DNA of 64,000 bases, taken from the NCBI GenBank assembly GCA_000720845.1, contig JODU01000022.1, positions 54,245 through 118,244 of the forward strand, read 5' to 3'. This DNA is from Kitasatospora aureofaciens (GTDB lineage: Bacteria; Actinomycetota; Actinomycetes; Streptomycetales; Streptomycetaceae). Shown here in pieces: positions 17,023 to 25,767 of the stretch (positions are counted from its first letter, which is position 1; each line of letters begins with the position of its first letter). The notes beneath the pieces were generated by a model that did not search any database, was not told the DNA's origin, and saw only the letters and a list, made by a program, of their open reading frames with translations. The position numbers were made by a program, and so were the translations under genes.

Positions 17023-17049
17023 GGCGGGGCCGCGCACCACGGCCCCGCC
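17023..17049. terminator. Hairpin between sflA and the acyl-CoA dehydrogenase gene
   Basis: GGCGGGGCCG (17023-17032), a 7-nt loop and CGGCCCCGCC (17040-17049) form a perfect 10-bp stem immediately after the sflA stop and before the convergent stop at 17070. It fits a bidirectional terminator without U-tract, as is usual in Streptomyces. Confidence 0.65.
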
Positions 17050-17069
17050 CCCGCTCGCCGGACCGCCTC

Positions 17070-18263
17070 CTACCGGAAGGCGTCGAGTCCGGTGAGCGCC
17101 TTGCCCAGCACCAATTGATGCATCTCGACGGTGCCCTCGTAGGTGAGCACCGATTCCAGGTTCGTCGCGTGCCGCATGACGGGGTACTCGAGGGAGATCC
17201 CGTTGGCGCCGAGGATCGTGCGGGCCGTACGGCAGATGTCGATGGCCTCGCGTACGTTGTTGAGCTTGCCGAAGCTGACCTGCTCGGGACGCAGGCGGCC
17301 GGCGTCCATGCGCCGCCCGAGGTGGTGGGCGAGCAGGATCCCCTTGTGCAGTTCGACCGCCATGTCGGCGAGCTTGGCCTGGGTCAGCTGGAATCCCCCG
17401 ATGGGCCGCCCGAACTGCTCCCGCGACTTCGCGTACTCCACGGCCGCCTCGAAGGAGCTGCGGGCGGCGCCCATCGAGCCCCAGACGATGCCGTAACGGG
17501 CGTGCGACAGACAGCTGAGCGGCCCGCGCAGTCCGGTCACCTCCGGCAGTACGGCGTCGGCGGGCAGCCGTACGTCGTCGAGGACGAGTTCACTGGTGAC
17601 ACTGGCCCGCAGGGACCACTTGTGCCTGATCTCGGGAGCGGAGAACCCGGGGCTGCCGGTCGGCACGACGAACCCGCGGATGCCCTCCTCGGTCCGCGCC
17701 CAGACGACGGCGACGCCGGCCACCGAGCCGTTGGTGATCCACATCTTGCGCCCGTTGAGCACCCAGTCGCCGCCGGCGTCCCGCTTGGCGTGGGTGCGCA
17801 TGTTGGCCGGGTCGGACCCGTGATCGGGTTCGGTGAGCCCGAAGCACCCGATGACCTCACCGGCGGCCATGCGCGGCAGCCACGCCTCCTTCTGCTCCTC
17901 GGTCCCGAAGCGGTGGATGGCGTACATGGCGAGGGAGCCCTGCACGGAGACCAGGGAGCGGATGCCGGAGTCGGCCGCCTCCAGCTCCAGACAGGCCAGC
18001 CCGTACTGGACGGCGGTCGCCCCGGCGCAGCCGTACCCCTCCAGGGACATGCCGAGCGCGCCGATGGAACCCAGCTCGCGCGCCAGCTCCCTGATCCCGG
18101 GCAGCTCGCCCTTCTCGTACCAGTCCGCGATGTGCGGCAGCACGCGGTCCGCGGCCCAGCCCCTTACGGTGTCCCGGATCGCCAGGTCCTCCGGTTCCAG
18201 CAGGTCGTCGATGCCGAGGGGGTCGGCGGGATCGAAGGCGGGCAACTTGGGGGACGCGGCCAT
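17070..18263 (-). CDS. Acyl-CoA dehydrogenase (glutaryl-CoA dehydrogenase-like)
   Basis: A 397-residue FAD enzyme that oxidises acyl-CoA to enoyl-CoA. Family motifs are GCFGLTEPDHGSDPANMRT (substrate/FAD contact), WITNGSVAGVAVVWAR, and the C-terminal ANGISLEYPVMRHATNLESV followed by TYEGT. The Glu in TYEGT is the catalytic base position of the glutaryl-CoA dehydrogenase branch, and the spacing fits that group better than short-chain enzymes. It could decarboxylate glutaryl-CoA from lysine or tryptophan breakdown. ATG 18263 follows GGAGGG. It stands alone, divergent from nothing, with a convergent sflA on the other side. Confidence 0.9.
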   Translation of the reverse strand: MAASPKLPAFDPADPLGIDDLLEPEDLAIRDTVRGWAADRVLPHIADWYEKGELPGIRELARELGSIGALGMSLEGYGCAGATAVQYGLACLELEAADSGIRSLVSVQGSLAMYAIHRFGTEEQKEAWLPRMAAGEVIGCFGLTEPDHGSDPANMRTHAKRDAGGDWVLNGRKMWITNGSVAGVAVVWARTEEGIRGFVVPTGSPGFSAPEIRHKWSLRASVTSELVLDDVRLPADAVLPEVTGLRGPLSCLSHARYGIVWGSMGAARSSFEAAVEYAKSREQFGRPIGGFQLTQAKLADMAVELHKGILLAHHLGRRMDAGRLRPEQVSFGKLNNVREAIDICRTARTILGANGISLEYPVMRHATNLESVLTYEGTVEMHQLVLGKALTGLDAFR

Positions 18264-18405
18264 GGGACACCCTCCGGGACTGTAAAACTAGCACCGCTAG
18301 TCACGGCTTTCGCTCCAGACGTTACGATGCGACGCCCCACACGTCCACCATGCCCGCCTCACGCCGCGAGCCGCAGCCGCCGACGGTGCTCAGCCGACCG
18401 TGGGG

Positions 18406-20004
18406 TCACACCGAGACACGGGACTCCACCGGCCCCCGGGGCGCAGGCACGGAAACCTCCTCGCACTGCATCACCCGCGGCAACCGCAACGCCATCACCG
18501 CCCCCAGCAGCAACAACCCCGCGCTCACCAGCAACGTCACATGCAGCCCGTGCACGAACGCATCCCCCGCGGCCCGCCGCAGCGCGACCCCCGCGGGCCC
18601 CCCGAGCTGCGCGGCCACCTCGTACGCCTCCCCCAGCGAATGCCCCGCCGCCACCGACGCAGACGCCGGCACCCCCGGCACACCCCCCGTCAGCCCCGGC
18701 GCGTACGCCGCGTTCATCACGCTGCCCAGCAGGGCGATGCCGATCCCGGCGCCCAGCTGGTACGAGGTCTCACCGATCGCCGCCGCCCCACCCGACTGCT
18801 CCTGCGGCGCCTCGCTCAGCATCGACTCGTACGCCCCGAACAGCGTCGTCTCCAGACCGAAGCCGAGCAGCACGAACCCGGTCAGCATCAGCGCGCAGTT
18901 GTCGGCCCGGCCCATCGCCGTCAGCAGCACCACCGCGAAGGCCGTCAGACAGAACCCCGCGCACACCGTCCGCCGCGGCCCGAAGCGCCGCAGCAGCCGC
19001 GCACCCGCAAGACCCGCCGCCATCGCCGCGAAGGTCAGCGGCAGCAGCCGCAACCCGGTCTGCAGCGGGGACAGCCCCAGCACCAGTTGCAGGTACTGCG
19101 CCGCGATCAGCTCCAGACCCACCAGCGCCAGCATCGCCAGCACGATGCACCCCACCGACGTACTGAACGCCGGCCGCCGGAACATCCGCAGGTCCACCAG
19201 CGGATGGGTGCGCCGGCGCTGCCGGCGTACGAAGCCCGCCAGCAGGCCCGCGCCCAGCACCAGCGGCACCACGGTGAGCAGGCTGGCCACCGGCTCCCCG
19301 CCGCCCAGCCGCTTCACCCCCAGGACGACCCCGAACAGGCCGCCCGCCGCCATCAGCGCGCCGGTCACGTCCCAGGGCCCGCGGCCGTCGCCCTTCGACT
19401 CGGGCAGCAGCAGCCGCCCCACCGGCAGGCTGACCAGCATCAGCGGGATGTTGACGAGGAAGACCGAACCCCACCAGAAGTGCTCGAGGAGGAAGCCGCC
19501 GAGCAGCGGTCCGACCGCCGCGCCGACCGCGGCCACGGCGCTCCAGACGCCGATGGCCAGCGCCCGTTCCCGCCGGTCGGGGAAGACCTGCCGCAGGATC
19601 GACAGCGTCGCCGGCATGATCATGGCGCCGCCGACACCGAGCAGCGCGCGGGCCGCTATCAGCACCTGGGCGCCCTCGGCGAGCGCCGCGAGCGCGGAGG
19701 CCACACCGAAGAGGGCGTAGCCGAGCAGGAGGATCCGTCTGCGGCCCACCCGGTCGCCCAGCGTGCCGAAGAGGATCAGCAGCGAGGCGCAGACGAGCGG
19801 ATAGACGTCGACGATCCAGAGCAGTTCGATGGCGCCGGGCCTGAGGTCCTCGGTGACGGCGGGGACCGCCACGTGCAGCACGGTCGCGTCGACGGCGACG
19901 AGCAGCAGGCTGACGCAGAGGACGACCAGGACCACCCAGCGGTGGGCACCGGCCCCGGCCGCCCGACGGCCCGGCGCGGCGGCGGCCGTGGTCGTCCCGG
20001 ACAT
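18406..20004 (-). CDS. MFS transporter, DHA2 (14-TM drug:H+ antiporter) family
   Basis: A 532-residue multidrug-efflux type permease with about 14 transmembrane helices. Motif C-like and DHA2 features are VAVDATVLHVAVPAV in TM1, the loop GDRVGRRRILLLGYALFG between TM2 and TM3, and RALLGVGGAMIMPATLSILRQVFPDRRERA. It resembles QacA/SmvA-type antiporters that expel cationic drugs or dyes. ATG 20004 is supported by GGAGG seven bases upstream. No regulator gene is adjacent, so substrate and control are unknown. Confidence 0.92.
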   Translation of the reverse strand: MSGTTTAAAAPGRRAAGAGAHRWVVLVVLCVSLLLVAVDATVLHVAVPAVTEDLRPGAIELLWIVDVYPLVCASLLILFGTLGDRVGRRRILLLGYALFGVASALAALAEGAQVLIAARALLGVGGAMIMPATLSILRQVFPDRRERALAIGVWSAVAAVGAAVGPLLGGFLLEHFWWGSVFLVNIPLMLVSLPVGRLLLPESKGDGRGPWDVTGALMAAGGLFGVVLGVKRLGGGEPVASLLTVVPLVLGAGLLAGFVRRQRRRTHPLVDLRMFRRPAFSTSVGCIVLAMLALVGLELIAAQYLQLVLGLSPLQTGLRLLPLTFAAMAAGLAGARLLRRFGPRRTVCAGFCLTAFAVVLLTAMGRADNCALMLTGFVLLGFGLETTLFGAYESMLSEAPQEQSGGAAAIGETSYQLGAGIGIALLGSVMNAAYAPGLTGGVPGVPASASVAAGHSLGEAYEVAAQLGGPAGVALRRAAGDAFVHGLHVTLLVSAGLLLLGAVMALRLPRVMQCEEVSVPAPRGPVESRVSV

Positions 20005-20262
20005 GTACGTACCTCCAAGATGTTCCCTCGCGTCCGGCGGGCCGTGGGGTGGGGACTCCCCTGCGGCTCGGCCGGAGAGGAGCGGGGGCTCCGGGCCGTG
20101 CAACGGAACGCGAGTGACTCGCCAGAGTACGCGAGAGCGGCCACCGCACACGTGGCGGGCCTCACACATCCCGCGTCACGTGTGTGGCGTGCGCCACTGC
20201 GGCCACCCTCCCGCCCGCCCCGCCGGGAAGGCCGGCCCGGCGCACGGCAGATAATCGAGTCC

Positions 20263-21444
20263 GTGACCGATCTTGAAACGCGCACCGCGGGCCGCTCCGG
20301 CGCCCCGGGTCCGTCCGGTGCCCTGCGCCGGGCCGCCCCGGCGCTCCTCGGCTACGCGGCCGTGCGCGCCCTGGGCCTGCTCGCCCTGGTCCTGTGGAGC
20401 GCGGCGCGCGACAAGAGCGCCTACACGCTGCTGACGGCCCGCTGGGACTCCCTCTGGTACAGCAGGGTCGCCGAGCTGGGGTACGGCTACGAGGTGCGGC
20501 TGCCGGGCGGCGACGTCCACTCCGATCTGGCGTTCTTCCCGCTGCTGCCCTGGCTGGAGCGGCTCGGCGCGGCCGTCTCCCCGCTGTCGTACGCGGACGC
20601 GGGCTTCGTCGTGAGCGTCCTCGCCTCGCTCGCCGCGGCCTGGGGGATCTTCGCGGTGGCGGACCACGTGTACGGCCCCCGCGCGGGCGTGTGCGCGGCG
20701 TTGCTGTGGGCCGTGCTGCCGGTCGGGATCGTGCAGTCGATGGCGTACAGCGAGTCCCTGTTCACGGCGCTGGCCGCCTGGTCGCTGTACGCGGTGCTGA
20801 CCGGCCGCTGGGTGACGGCCGGGACGCTGGCCGCGCTGGCCGGGCTGACCCGCCCGGTCGGACTCGCGGTGACGGCGGCGGTGTGGGTGGCCGTGATCAC
20901 GGCGTTCGTGCGGAGCAGGAGCGGCGACGGCGCGGACGGCGCCCCCGGCGTGCGGCACGTGCTCGGCATGCTGCTCGCGCCCCTGGGCGCCGCCGGTTAC
21001 GTCCTGTGGGTCGGCCACCGCACCGGCAAGGGCCCGCTCGGCTATCTCGACGTGCAGGCCGGTTGGCGCAACGGCTTCGACGGGGGCGTGGCCTTCGCCC
21101 GTTTCGTCGCGCAGAAGTTCACGTCGTTCCCGGCGGCCCTGGCGGGCGTCGGGCTGATCGTCGGGGTCGCGCTGCTGGCCTGGCTGTACGTGGTGTGCGT
21201 GCGGCAGCGCCAGCCGCTGCCGCTGCTGGTGTACGCGGGGATCGTCACCGCGCTCGCCCTGTGCGCGTCGAGCTACTTCGGCTCCAAGCCCCGGCTGCTG
21301 CTGCCCGCGTTCCCGCTGCTGTTCCCCCTGGCCCTGGGCCTGGCCCGGCTGCGTACCGCCAGGGCGGCGCCGGTCGTGTGCGCCGTCGCGGCGGCCTCGG
21401 CGGCCTACGGGGCCTTCTGGCTGAACGGCTCCGGCCCGCCCTGA
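20263..21444 (+). CDS. GT-C mannosyltransferase-like membrane protein (PIG-V family)
   Basis: A 393-residue protein with about nine transmembrane helices. Its N-terminal extracytoplasmic loop contains ARWDSLWYSRVAELGY, the Trp-Asp-x-x-Trp-Tyr motif of the PIG-V/GT-C mannosyltransferases, followed by LAFFPLLPWLERL. Such enzymes use polyprenyl-phosphate sugars on the outer face of the membrane. The GTG start at 20263 is preceded by GATAAT seven bases before it, so the mRNA may be leaderless; no ribosome site is visible. Acceptor and sugar are not evident. It is followed by a PAP2 phosphatase, which may act in the same envelope pathway (inference). Confidence 0.78.
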   Translation: MTDLETRTAGRSGAPGPSGALRRAAPALLGYAAVRALGLLALVLWSAARDKSAYTLLTARWDSLWYSRVAELGYGYEVRLPGGDVHSDLAFFPLLPWLERLGAAVSPLSYADAGFVVSVLASLAAAWGIFAVADHVYGPRAGVCAALLWAVLPVGIVQSMAYSESLFTALAAWSLYAVLTGRWVTAGTLAALAGLTRPVGLAVTAAVWVAVITAFVRSRSGDGADGAPGVRHVLGMLLAPLGAAGYVLWVGHRTGKGPLGYLDVQAGWRNGFDGGVAFARFVAQKFTSFPAALAGVGLIVGVALLAWLYVVCVRQRQPLPLLVYAGIVTALALCASSYFGSKPRLLLPAFPLLFPLALGLARLRTARAAPVVCAVAAASAAYGAFWLNGSGPP

Positions 21445-21681
21445 CCGGCGGGGCCGCCCGATGACCGCCGGGGCAATTCCGTACCAGCATTCGGTGAACG
21501 AATTCATAAGCACGATAAAACTGTCGGCCGGACCGATCAAAGGAATTGAAGTCCACGGCCGGACGGGGTTGCGGATTACCCGGAAATAAGGCGTCGCCTG
21601 AGAGGAATCCCACATCACATCGTCATCACAAAGCCGTTGATTCGTCCGGGATCACTCCTCACTCGCTGTAACGTCGATTGG

Positions 21682-22701
21682 GTGCGTACCGAACGGAAGC
21701 CCACCCGTCTGGACCGGGTGTTCGCGAGACTGGACCGGGAGCCGGAACGGCCGGAGCTCCTGGACGTGCCGGAGATGTCCCGGCACAGGTTCGCGCTGTT
21801 CGCCGGGACCCTCGCGTTCTACCTCGCGATCGTGTGGGCCGTAGTGATCACCTCGTGGCTGGTCCGGCTCGACTGGCAGGTCATGTTCTTCCGGCCCTAC
21901 CAGCAGTGGCCGGAGATCCACGCGTTCGTCGACTACTACGTGGTGCTCGGCCAGCGCGGCCCCACCGCCGTGATGGTCTCGGCCTGGCTCGGCTGGCGCT
22001 CCTGGCGGCAGCACACCCTGCGCCCGCTGCTGGCGCTCGGTGTCTCACTGCTCCTGCTGAACATCACGGTCGGCGCCGCCAAGTACGGCATGGGCCGGCT
22101 GGGACCGCACTACGCGACCACGATCGGCGCCAACGAGATGTGGCTCGGCGGCGATATATTTCCGAGCGGTCACACCGCGAACGCCGTCGTGACCTGGGGC
22201 ATCCTCGCCTACCTGGCCTCGACGCACCGCGCCCGGCGCTGGCTGTCCGCGCTGTCCGCGATCACCTCGCTCGGGGTGGGCATGTCCACCGTCTACCTCG
22301 GTACGCACTGGCTCAGCGACGTGCTCCTCGGCTGGGCGGCGGGGCTGCTGATCCTGCTGGCGCTCCCCTGGTTCGAGCCGCTGATCACCCGTGCGGAGGC
22401 CTGGATCCTCGGTCTGCGCGACCGCTGGTCCGCCCGCCGCGGCCGGGCGCGGACGACGAAGCGGCCGGTCGGGCGGCCCGTACCCGTCGCCCCGGCGGGC
22501 TCCGGGCGGCCGGAGGCACCGGCCCGCGAGCCGGTCGCCGCGCCGCTCACCCCCCGGGCCCCGGTGTACCTGGCTCCGGGCCCGCACACGGCCCGCTCGG
22601 ACCGTTCGCCGGTGACCCCGGCCGGCAGCCGCAGGCCGCCGCACGCCGACCGCCACCCGCGCAACACGGCCCCGGCCGCGCGCCCCCTGTCGGGCGGCTG
22701 A
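21682..22701 (+). CDS. PAP2-superfamily membrane phosphatase
   Basis: A 339-residue protein: about six transmembrane helices then a Pro/Arg-rich cytoplasmic tail of about 80 residues (RPVPVAPAGSGRPEAP...). PAP2 motif 2 is FPSGHTANAV and motif 3 is STVYLGTHWLSDVLLGW (Ser-x5-His-x3-Asp). Motif 1 is KYGMGRLGP, a shortened variant of Lys-x6-Arg-Pro. Members dephosphorylate phosphatidic acid or polyprenyl pyrophosphates. The GTG start at 21682 has TAACGT seven bases upstream, pointing to a leaderless transcript. An upstream TTG at 21637 has no ribosome site. Confidence 0.85.
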   Translation: MRTERKPTRLDRVFARLDREPERPELLDVPEMSRHRFALFAGTLAFYLAIVWAVVITSWLVRLDWQVMFFRPYQQWPEIHAFVDYYVVLGQRGPTAVMVSAWLGWRSWRQHTLRPLLALGVSLLLLNITVGAAKYGMGRLGPHYATTIGANEMWLGGDIFPSGHTANAVVTWGILAYLASTHRARRWLSALSAITSLGVGMSTVYLGTHWLSDVLLGWAAGLLILLALPWFEPLITRAEAWILGLRDRWSARRGRARTTKRPVGRPVPVAPAGSGRPEAPAREPVAAPLTPRAPVYLAPGPHTARSDRSPVTPAGSRRPPHADRHPRNTAPAARPLSGG

Positions 22702-22734
22702 CGGCGCCCGGCGCCTGTTCCGCGGGCGCCCGTC

Positions 22735-22950
22735 CTAGCCCTTCCAGGCCCGGGCCACGCGGCCGTCCTTCACCTCGAAGTTGAGGCGGCCCACGCGGTA
22801 CTCCATGGTGATGACCGTGCCGGGCGCCAGGGACCGCACCGTCGACCAGCCCCGCTCCCGCGCCAGCCGCTCGGCCGCGTCGGAGTCGAGGCCCACGTAG
22901 GTGTCCGGGCTGTCCTGGGGCTCGGCCGGGGGTGTCGGAATCGGTGCCAT
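22735..22950 (-). CDS. Small I78-family peptidase-inhibitor-like protein
   Basis: A 71-residue protein resembling the I78 inhibitor family: AERLARERGWSTVRSLAPGTVITM followed by YRVGRLNFEVKDGRVARAWKG, which matches the family pattern of basic-Pro-Gly, Met-x-Tyr-Arg and Arg-Leu-Asn-x-Glu. No signal peptide is present and no cysteines occur, so it may act inside the cell or be unrelated to the secreted proteases at 4.4-6.7 kb. The ribosome site is weak (GTGGCGG). Three GTCACA direct repeats lie 55-90 bp upstream. Confidence 0.75.
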   Translation of the reverse strand: MAPIPTPPAEPQDSPDTYVGLDSDAAERLARERGWSTVRSLAPGTVITMEYRVGRLNFEVKDGRVARAWKG

Positions 22951-23282
22951 GCCGCCACGCTATGCCCTGCTCCGGGAGCGGGGAAGCCCGAGTCGGTAAC
23001 ACGGGTCACAGATGCACCTACGGTCACATTTCTGTCACAGGATCACGCTGCGCGTTTTGCCGGAACCCGTTCACACGGACGGACGGATTCGCGCATGTTC
23101 CGCAGGCGGCCGAGGTGAATTCCCGCGTGTCGCGGTACTCCGTCGAATAAGTGGACGGAAAAGGCGCTCGGGGCGCCCCGGCGACGTCCTGCATTCCTCA
23201 TTCGAACGCTCCCGAACGGACTTGCGTGCGCCCGCGCGGAAGGCTCCGGATCACTTACATGAATCGAACATCGGACACGCGG
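22951..23282. other. Gene-free stretch with GTCACA repeats
   Basis: A 332-bp region of lower GC upstream of the I78-like gene and downstream of the gene ending at 23283. GTCACA occurs at 23005, 23023 and 23034 (the last two 11 bp apart), a pattern seen with response-regulator sites such as PhoP or MtrA. No coding frame with Streptomyces-like third-position GC is apparent in the rest. Confidence 0.5.
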
Positions 23283-24125
23283 TCAGGCTTCCAGCGGGAC
23301 GACCGCGAGCGACAGGTCGTTGTCCCGGGTGTAGTACGGCCCGGCCTCCACGGGGCCGTGCGGCGTCCGCACCCGCGCGCGGGGAAAGGTGAAGACCGGG
23401 TTCTTGTCGGCGACGTCGTCCAGCAGCCGCGCGAGGCGCACCACCGGACCGAAGTCGCCGGCGGGCCGCAGCCACAGGTCCCACAGGCCGGGCGCAAGGC
23501 CGTCGTAGGGCACGGTGAAGGCGAACTCCGTCCGCTCGGCGGCGGCCCCCACCCGGCGCACGACGGAGCCGTCCGCGCCGCCCCCTCCGTCGCCGGTCCT
23601 GGCACGCAGCTCGGCGTCCGCCCCGGGCAGGAGCTGGGTGCCGTACACGCGCCCGCGTACGGTCAGGCCGCCGCTCGCGTGGCGCAGGTCCACCGCCTCC
23701 GCGTGCGGGGCGCGCAGCCAGCTGCGGACGGTGAGGTTGCCCTGCCGGGTGGCGTACGGGATGCGGACGGCGACGTGACCGAGCCGCCCGCTGGGAGTGC
23801 GCTCGGCCAGGGAGCGCAGATCGGTGACGCCGGGCACCAGGCGCCGCGGCCGGCCGTCGGACAGGCGGGCGTAGGCGTCCCAGCGGCCCTCGGGCAGGGA
23901 GACGCTGCTGGGCAGCGCGGCGCGCAGCCGGCCCGCCGCCGCCGGGGCCAGCGGCAGGCTGACGGTGTCCGCGGCGGACTCGACGGCGCCGGTGACGCGG
24001 CGGCGCAGGACGAGCAGGGCCGCCCCGGTTCTTCCGCGCGCGGCGACGTCGAAGGTCAGACCGCCCGCCGAGTCGCCGATGCAGTCGGCGCGCAGCGGGA
24101 CGGCCGGTGGGGCCGGCGGCGTCAT
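23283..24125 (-). CDS. Conserved hypothetical protein (often labelled 'transferase'), beta-rich
   Basis: A 280-residue protein with no signal peptide or membrane segment. Two similar halves each contain a beta-sandwich-like run, with WDAYARLSDGRPRRLVPG in the first and LWDLWLRPAGDFGPVVRLARLLDD in the second. The C-terminus reads PYYTRDNDLSLAVVP. Proteins like this are frequently annotated as transferase because they occur attached to, or next to, actinobacterial glycosyltransferases. I see no catalytic motif. GGGAGG lies eleven bases before ATG 24125. A 51-codon frame upstream overlaps its start by ATGA but has atypical codon use. Confidence 0.7.
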   Translation of the reverse strand: MTPPAPPAVPLRADCIGDSAGGLTFDVAARGRTGAALLVLRRRVTGAVESAADTVSLPLAPAAAGRLRAALPSSVSLPEGRWDAYARLSDGRPRRLVPGVTDLRSLAERTPSGRLGHVAVRIPYATRQGNLTVRSWLRAPHAEAVDLRHASGGLTVRGRVYGTQLLPGADAELRARTGDGGGGADGSVVRRVGAAAERTEFAFTVPYDGLAPGLWDLWLRPAGDFGPVVRLARLLDDVADKNPVFTFPRARVRTPHGPVEAGPYYTRDNDLSLAVVPLEA

Positions 24126-24535
24126 GCGGTGCGGTTCCTCCCATGGACTTCTCGTCGTCCGGTTAGACCCGGAACCCTGCCTTCTGGTTGTCCGTGTCCG
24201 ATTGCGATGTGGTCACGACGGGGACGAGCGCCCGGTGTCGACTCTTTCCAGTCACCCAGTTCATTCGCTGATTTCATGATTTGTCGACTCGCCGGGCGGG
24301 CGCGTCGCCCGTGCCCGATCGGCCCAACAGCGGTGCGCGGCAGCCCACTTGGGCCTACGGCGACGACAGCGACCGCCGGGTGATCGCCTGCGTCGCATGG
24401 TTCGATTCCGTTGGCCATGGGGCGTGACTCCCGCCACCGGTCCCCCGTTGTCCTTGCATGAGCCGGGGACCCGCCCGGACCACGGCCCGGGAGCCACCCG
24501 GTCCGGCCACGCACCGCATCCCGAGGGAGCCACCC
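24126..24535. other. 410-bp intergenic region between divergent genes
   Basis: It should hold the promoters of the genes starting at 24125 (minus) and 24536 (plus). The stretch around 24250-24290 is comparatively AT-rich. I see no RNA gene or strong inverted repeat. A short minus-strand frame (24122-24277) is discussed under rejected observations. Confidence 0.5.
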
Positions 24536-25333
24536 GTGCCGCGCATGCTCGACGTCAGCGACGACGTACGCGCCGAGATCGGCGATGAAGAAGCCGACCG
24601 CCTGCTGGCCGGGGAGTCCGCCCCGGGCAGTTACGACTGCACGTCCTGCCGCACCCCGGGCGACTGTGAGCAGGAGCGCACCAGCACCGTCCTGTTCATC
24701 GGGGACGAGACCGCCGTGCTCGCCTTCGCCCACGCGGGCTGCCTGCCCTCGCAGGTCGTCAAGGTCACCGAGGAGCAGCTCCAGGGCGCGGTGCGCTCCA
24801 TCAACGCCGACCAGGCCCGCTCCGAGCCCGCTCCCGCCGCCCCGGAGAAGGCCGCGCCCGAGCAGGCCGTGCTCGGTGTGACCAGCGGACTGATCCTGAT
24901 CGCCGGAGAGCTGCACCCGGCCCTCGTGGTGGAGCCGACCGCGCCCATCGCCCGGCCCGGAACGGCCGGCGCCGGGGACGACTTCCTGCCGCTGCTGATC
25001 GAGCAGGGCTTCATGCCGGTCACCGAGCTGGTGTCCGCGCCGGCCGTGCTGCACGGCTGGTCGGTCCTGCTCGCGATGGGCCAGCTGCACGCGGTGCTCC
25101 AGCCCGGGACGAACGGCGGCCGGCCGGTGGCCTGGTGGCAGGCGCACCAGCCGCTCCAGGTCACCGAGGGCTGGCGCACGGCGGCCAACAAGCACCAGCA
25201 GGTGCTGATGTTCGCGGCGCCCGTCGGGTCGATCGGCCGGCAGCCGCGCGAGGACCTGCTGCGCGACGCGCTGGACAAGGCGGCGGCGAACGGACAGCTG
25301 GTCGCGGCGGCGCTGCCGCTGGCGGGGACCTGA
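24536..25333 (+). CDS. Conserved hypothetical protein with N-terminal Cys cluster
   Basis: A 265-residue soluble protein. Near the N-terminus CTSCRTPGDC (about residues 36-45) gives three cysteines in a knuckle-like arrangement. After an Ala/Pro linker there is a second domain (LGVTSGLILIAGELHPALVVEP ... FLPLLIEQGFMPVTELVSAPAVLHGWSVLLAMGQLHAV). It is known to me only as a conserved Streptomyces protein. The GTG start at 24536 has GGGAG six bases upstream; an ATG three codons later is possible. No catalytic motif is evident. Confidence 0.8.
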   Translation: MPRMLDVSDDVRAEIGDEEADRLLAGESAPGSYDCTSCRTPGDCEQERTSTVLFIGDETAVLAFAHAGCLPSQVVKVTEEQLQGAVRSINADQARSEPAPAAPEKAAPEQAVLGVTSGLILIAGELHPALVVEPTAPIARPGTAGAGDDFLPLLIEQGFMPVTELVSAPAVLHGWSVLLAMGQLHAVLQPGTNGGRPVAWWQAHQPLQVTEGWRTAANKHQQVLMFAAPVGSIGRQPREDLLRDALDKAAANGQLVAAALPLAGT

Positions 25334-25406
25334 GCCCGGTCACGCGGCTGCCGGACGGCCGTCACCCGGGCCGCATCCCTTCCACCCCGGGGTCGTTTGG
25401 ACATAC

Positions 25407-25700
25407 GTGTACGCATACGACGCCTTCCACCGCCACGGCGGCCCCTCGACCACGCCGATCTACGACGCGCTCTACGCCGAGTACGTCAGGTCCTTCCGAT
25501 CGCTGCCGGGGGATCGCAGCGGTGAGGAGGAACTGGGGTTCACGGCCTTCAGGAGCATCCCGCGCGGCAGAGGCGGCTACAGCGCCTACAGCGCGGGGGC
25601 CCAGAGCGCCCGCGTCGGCCAGCAGTCGGTGTGGCAGCGCGTCGGCGGCACGCACCACGTCCCGGCGGCACTGCCTCCGGCCCCGCGGTCCGGCACCTGA
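25407..25700 (+). CDS. Small conserved hypothetical protein
   Basis: A 97-residue protein rich in Tyr, Arg and Gly. It contains TPIYDALYAEYVRSFRSLPGD near the N-terminus and a low-complexity PRGRGGYSAYSAGAQSARVG segment. It starts at GTG 25407, 73 bp after the preceding gene; no good ribosome site is seen. Third-position GC is high, supporting coding. Function is unknown. It ends at a strong palindromic terminator. Confidence 0.6.
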   Translation: MYAYDAFHRHGGPSTTPIYDALYAEYVRSFRSLPGDRSGEEELGFTAFRSIPRGRGGYSAYSAGAQSARVGQQSVWQRVGGTHHVPAALPPAPRSGT

Positions 25701-25710
25701 CCGCAGGACC

Positions 25711-25760
25711 ACTGACGTGTGAGGGGCGCCCCCGGCCGGGGGCGCCCCTCACACGTCAGT
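25711..25760. terminator. Perfect 50-bp palindrome, bidirectional terminator
   Basis: Bases 25711-25735 and 25736-25760 are exact reverse complements with no loop (arms start ACTGACGTGTGAGGGG). It sits between the convergent stops at 25700 (plus) and 25768 (minus, der), the ideal place for a shared terminator. Confidence 0.85.
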
Positions 25761-25767
25761 GGGTGTC

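Noticed and set aside
24122..24277. A 51-codon frame overlapping the start of the gene at 24125 by ATGA
   Set aside because: Its codons have low third-position GC for this genome, no ribosome site and no recognisable motif. The overlap is probably chance.
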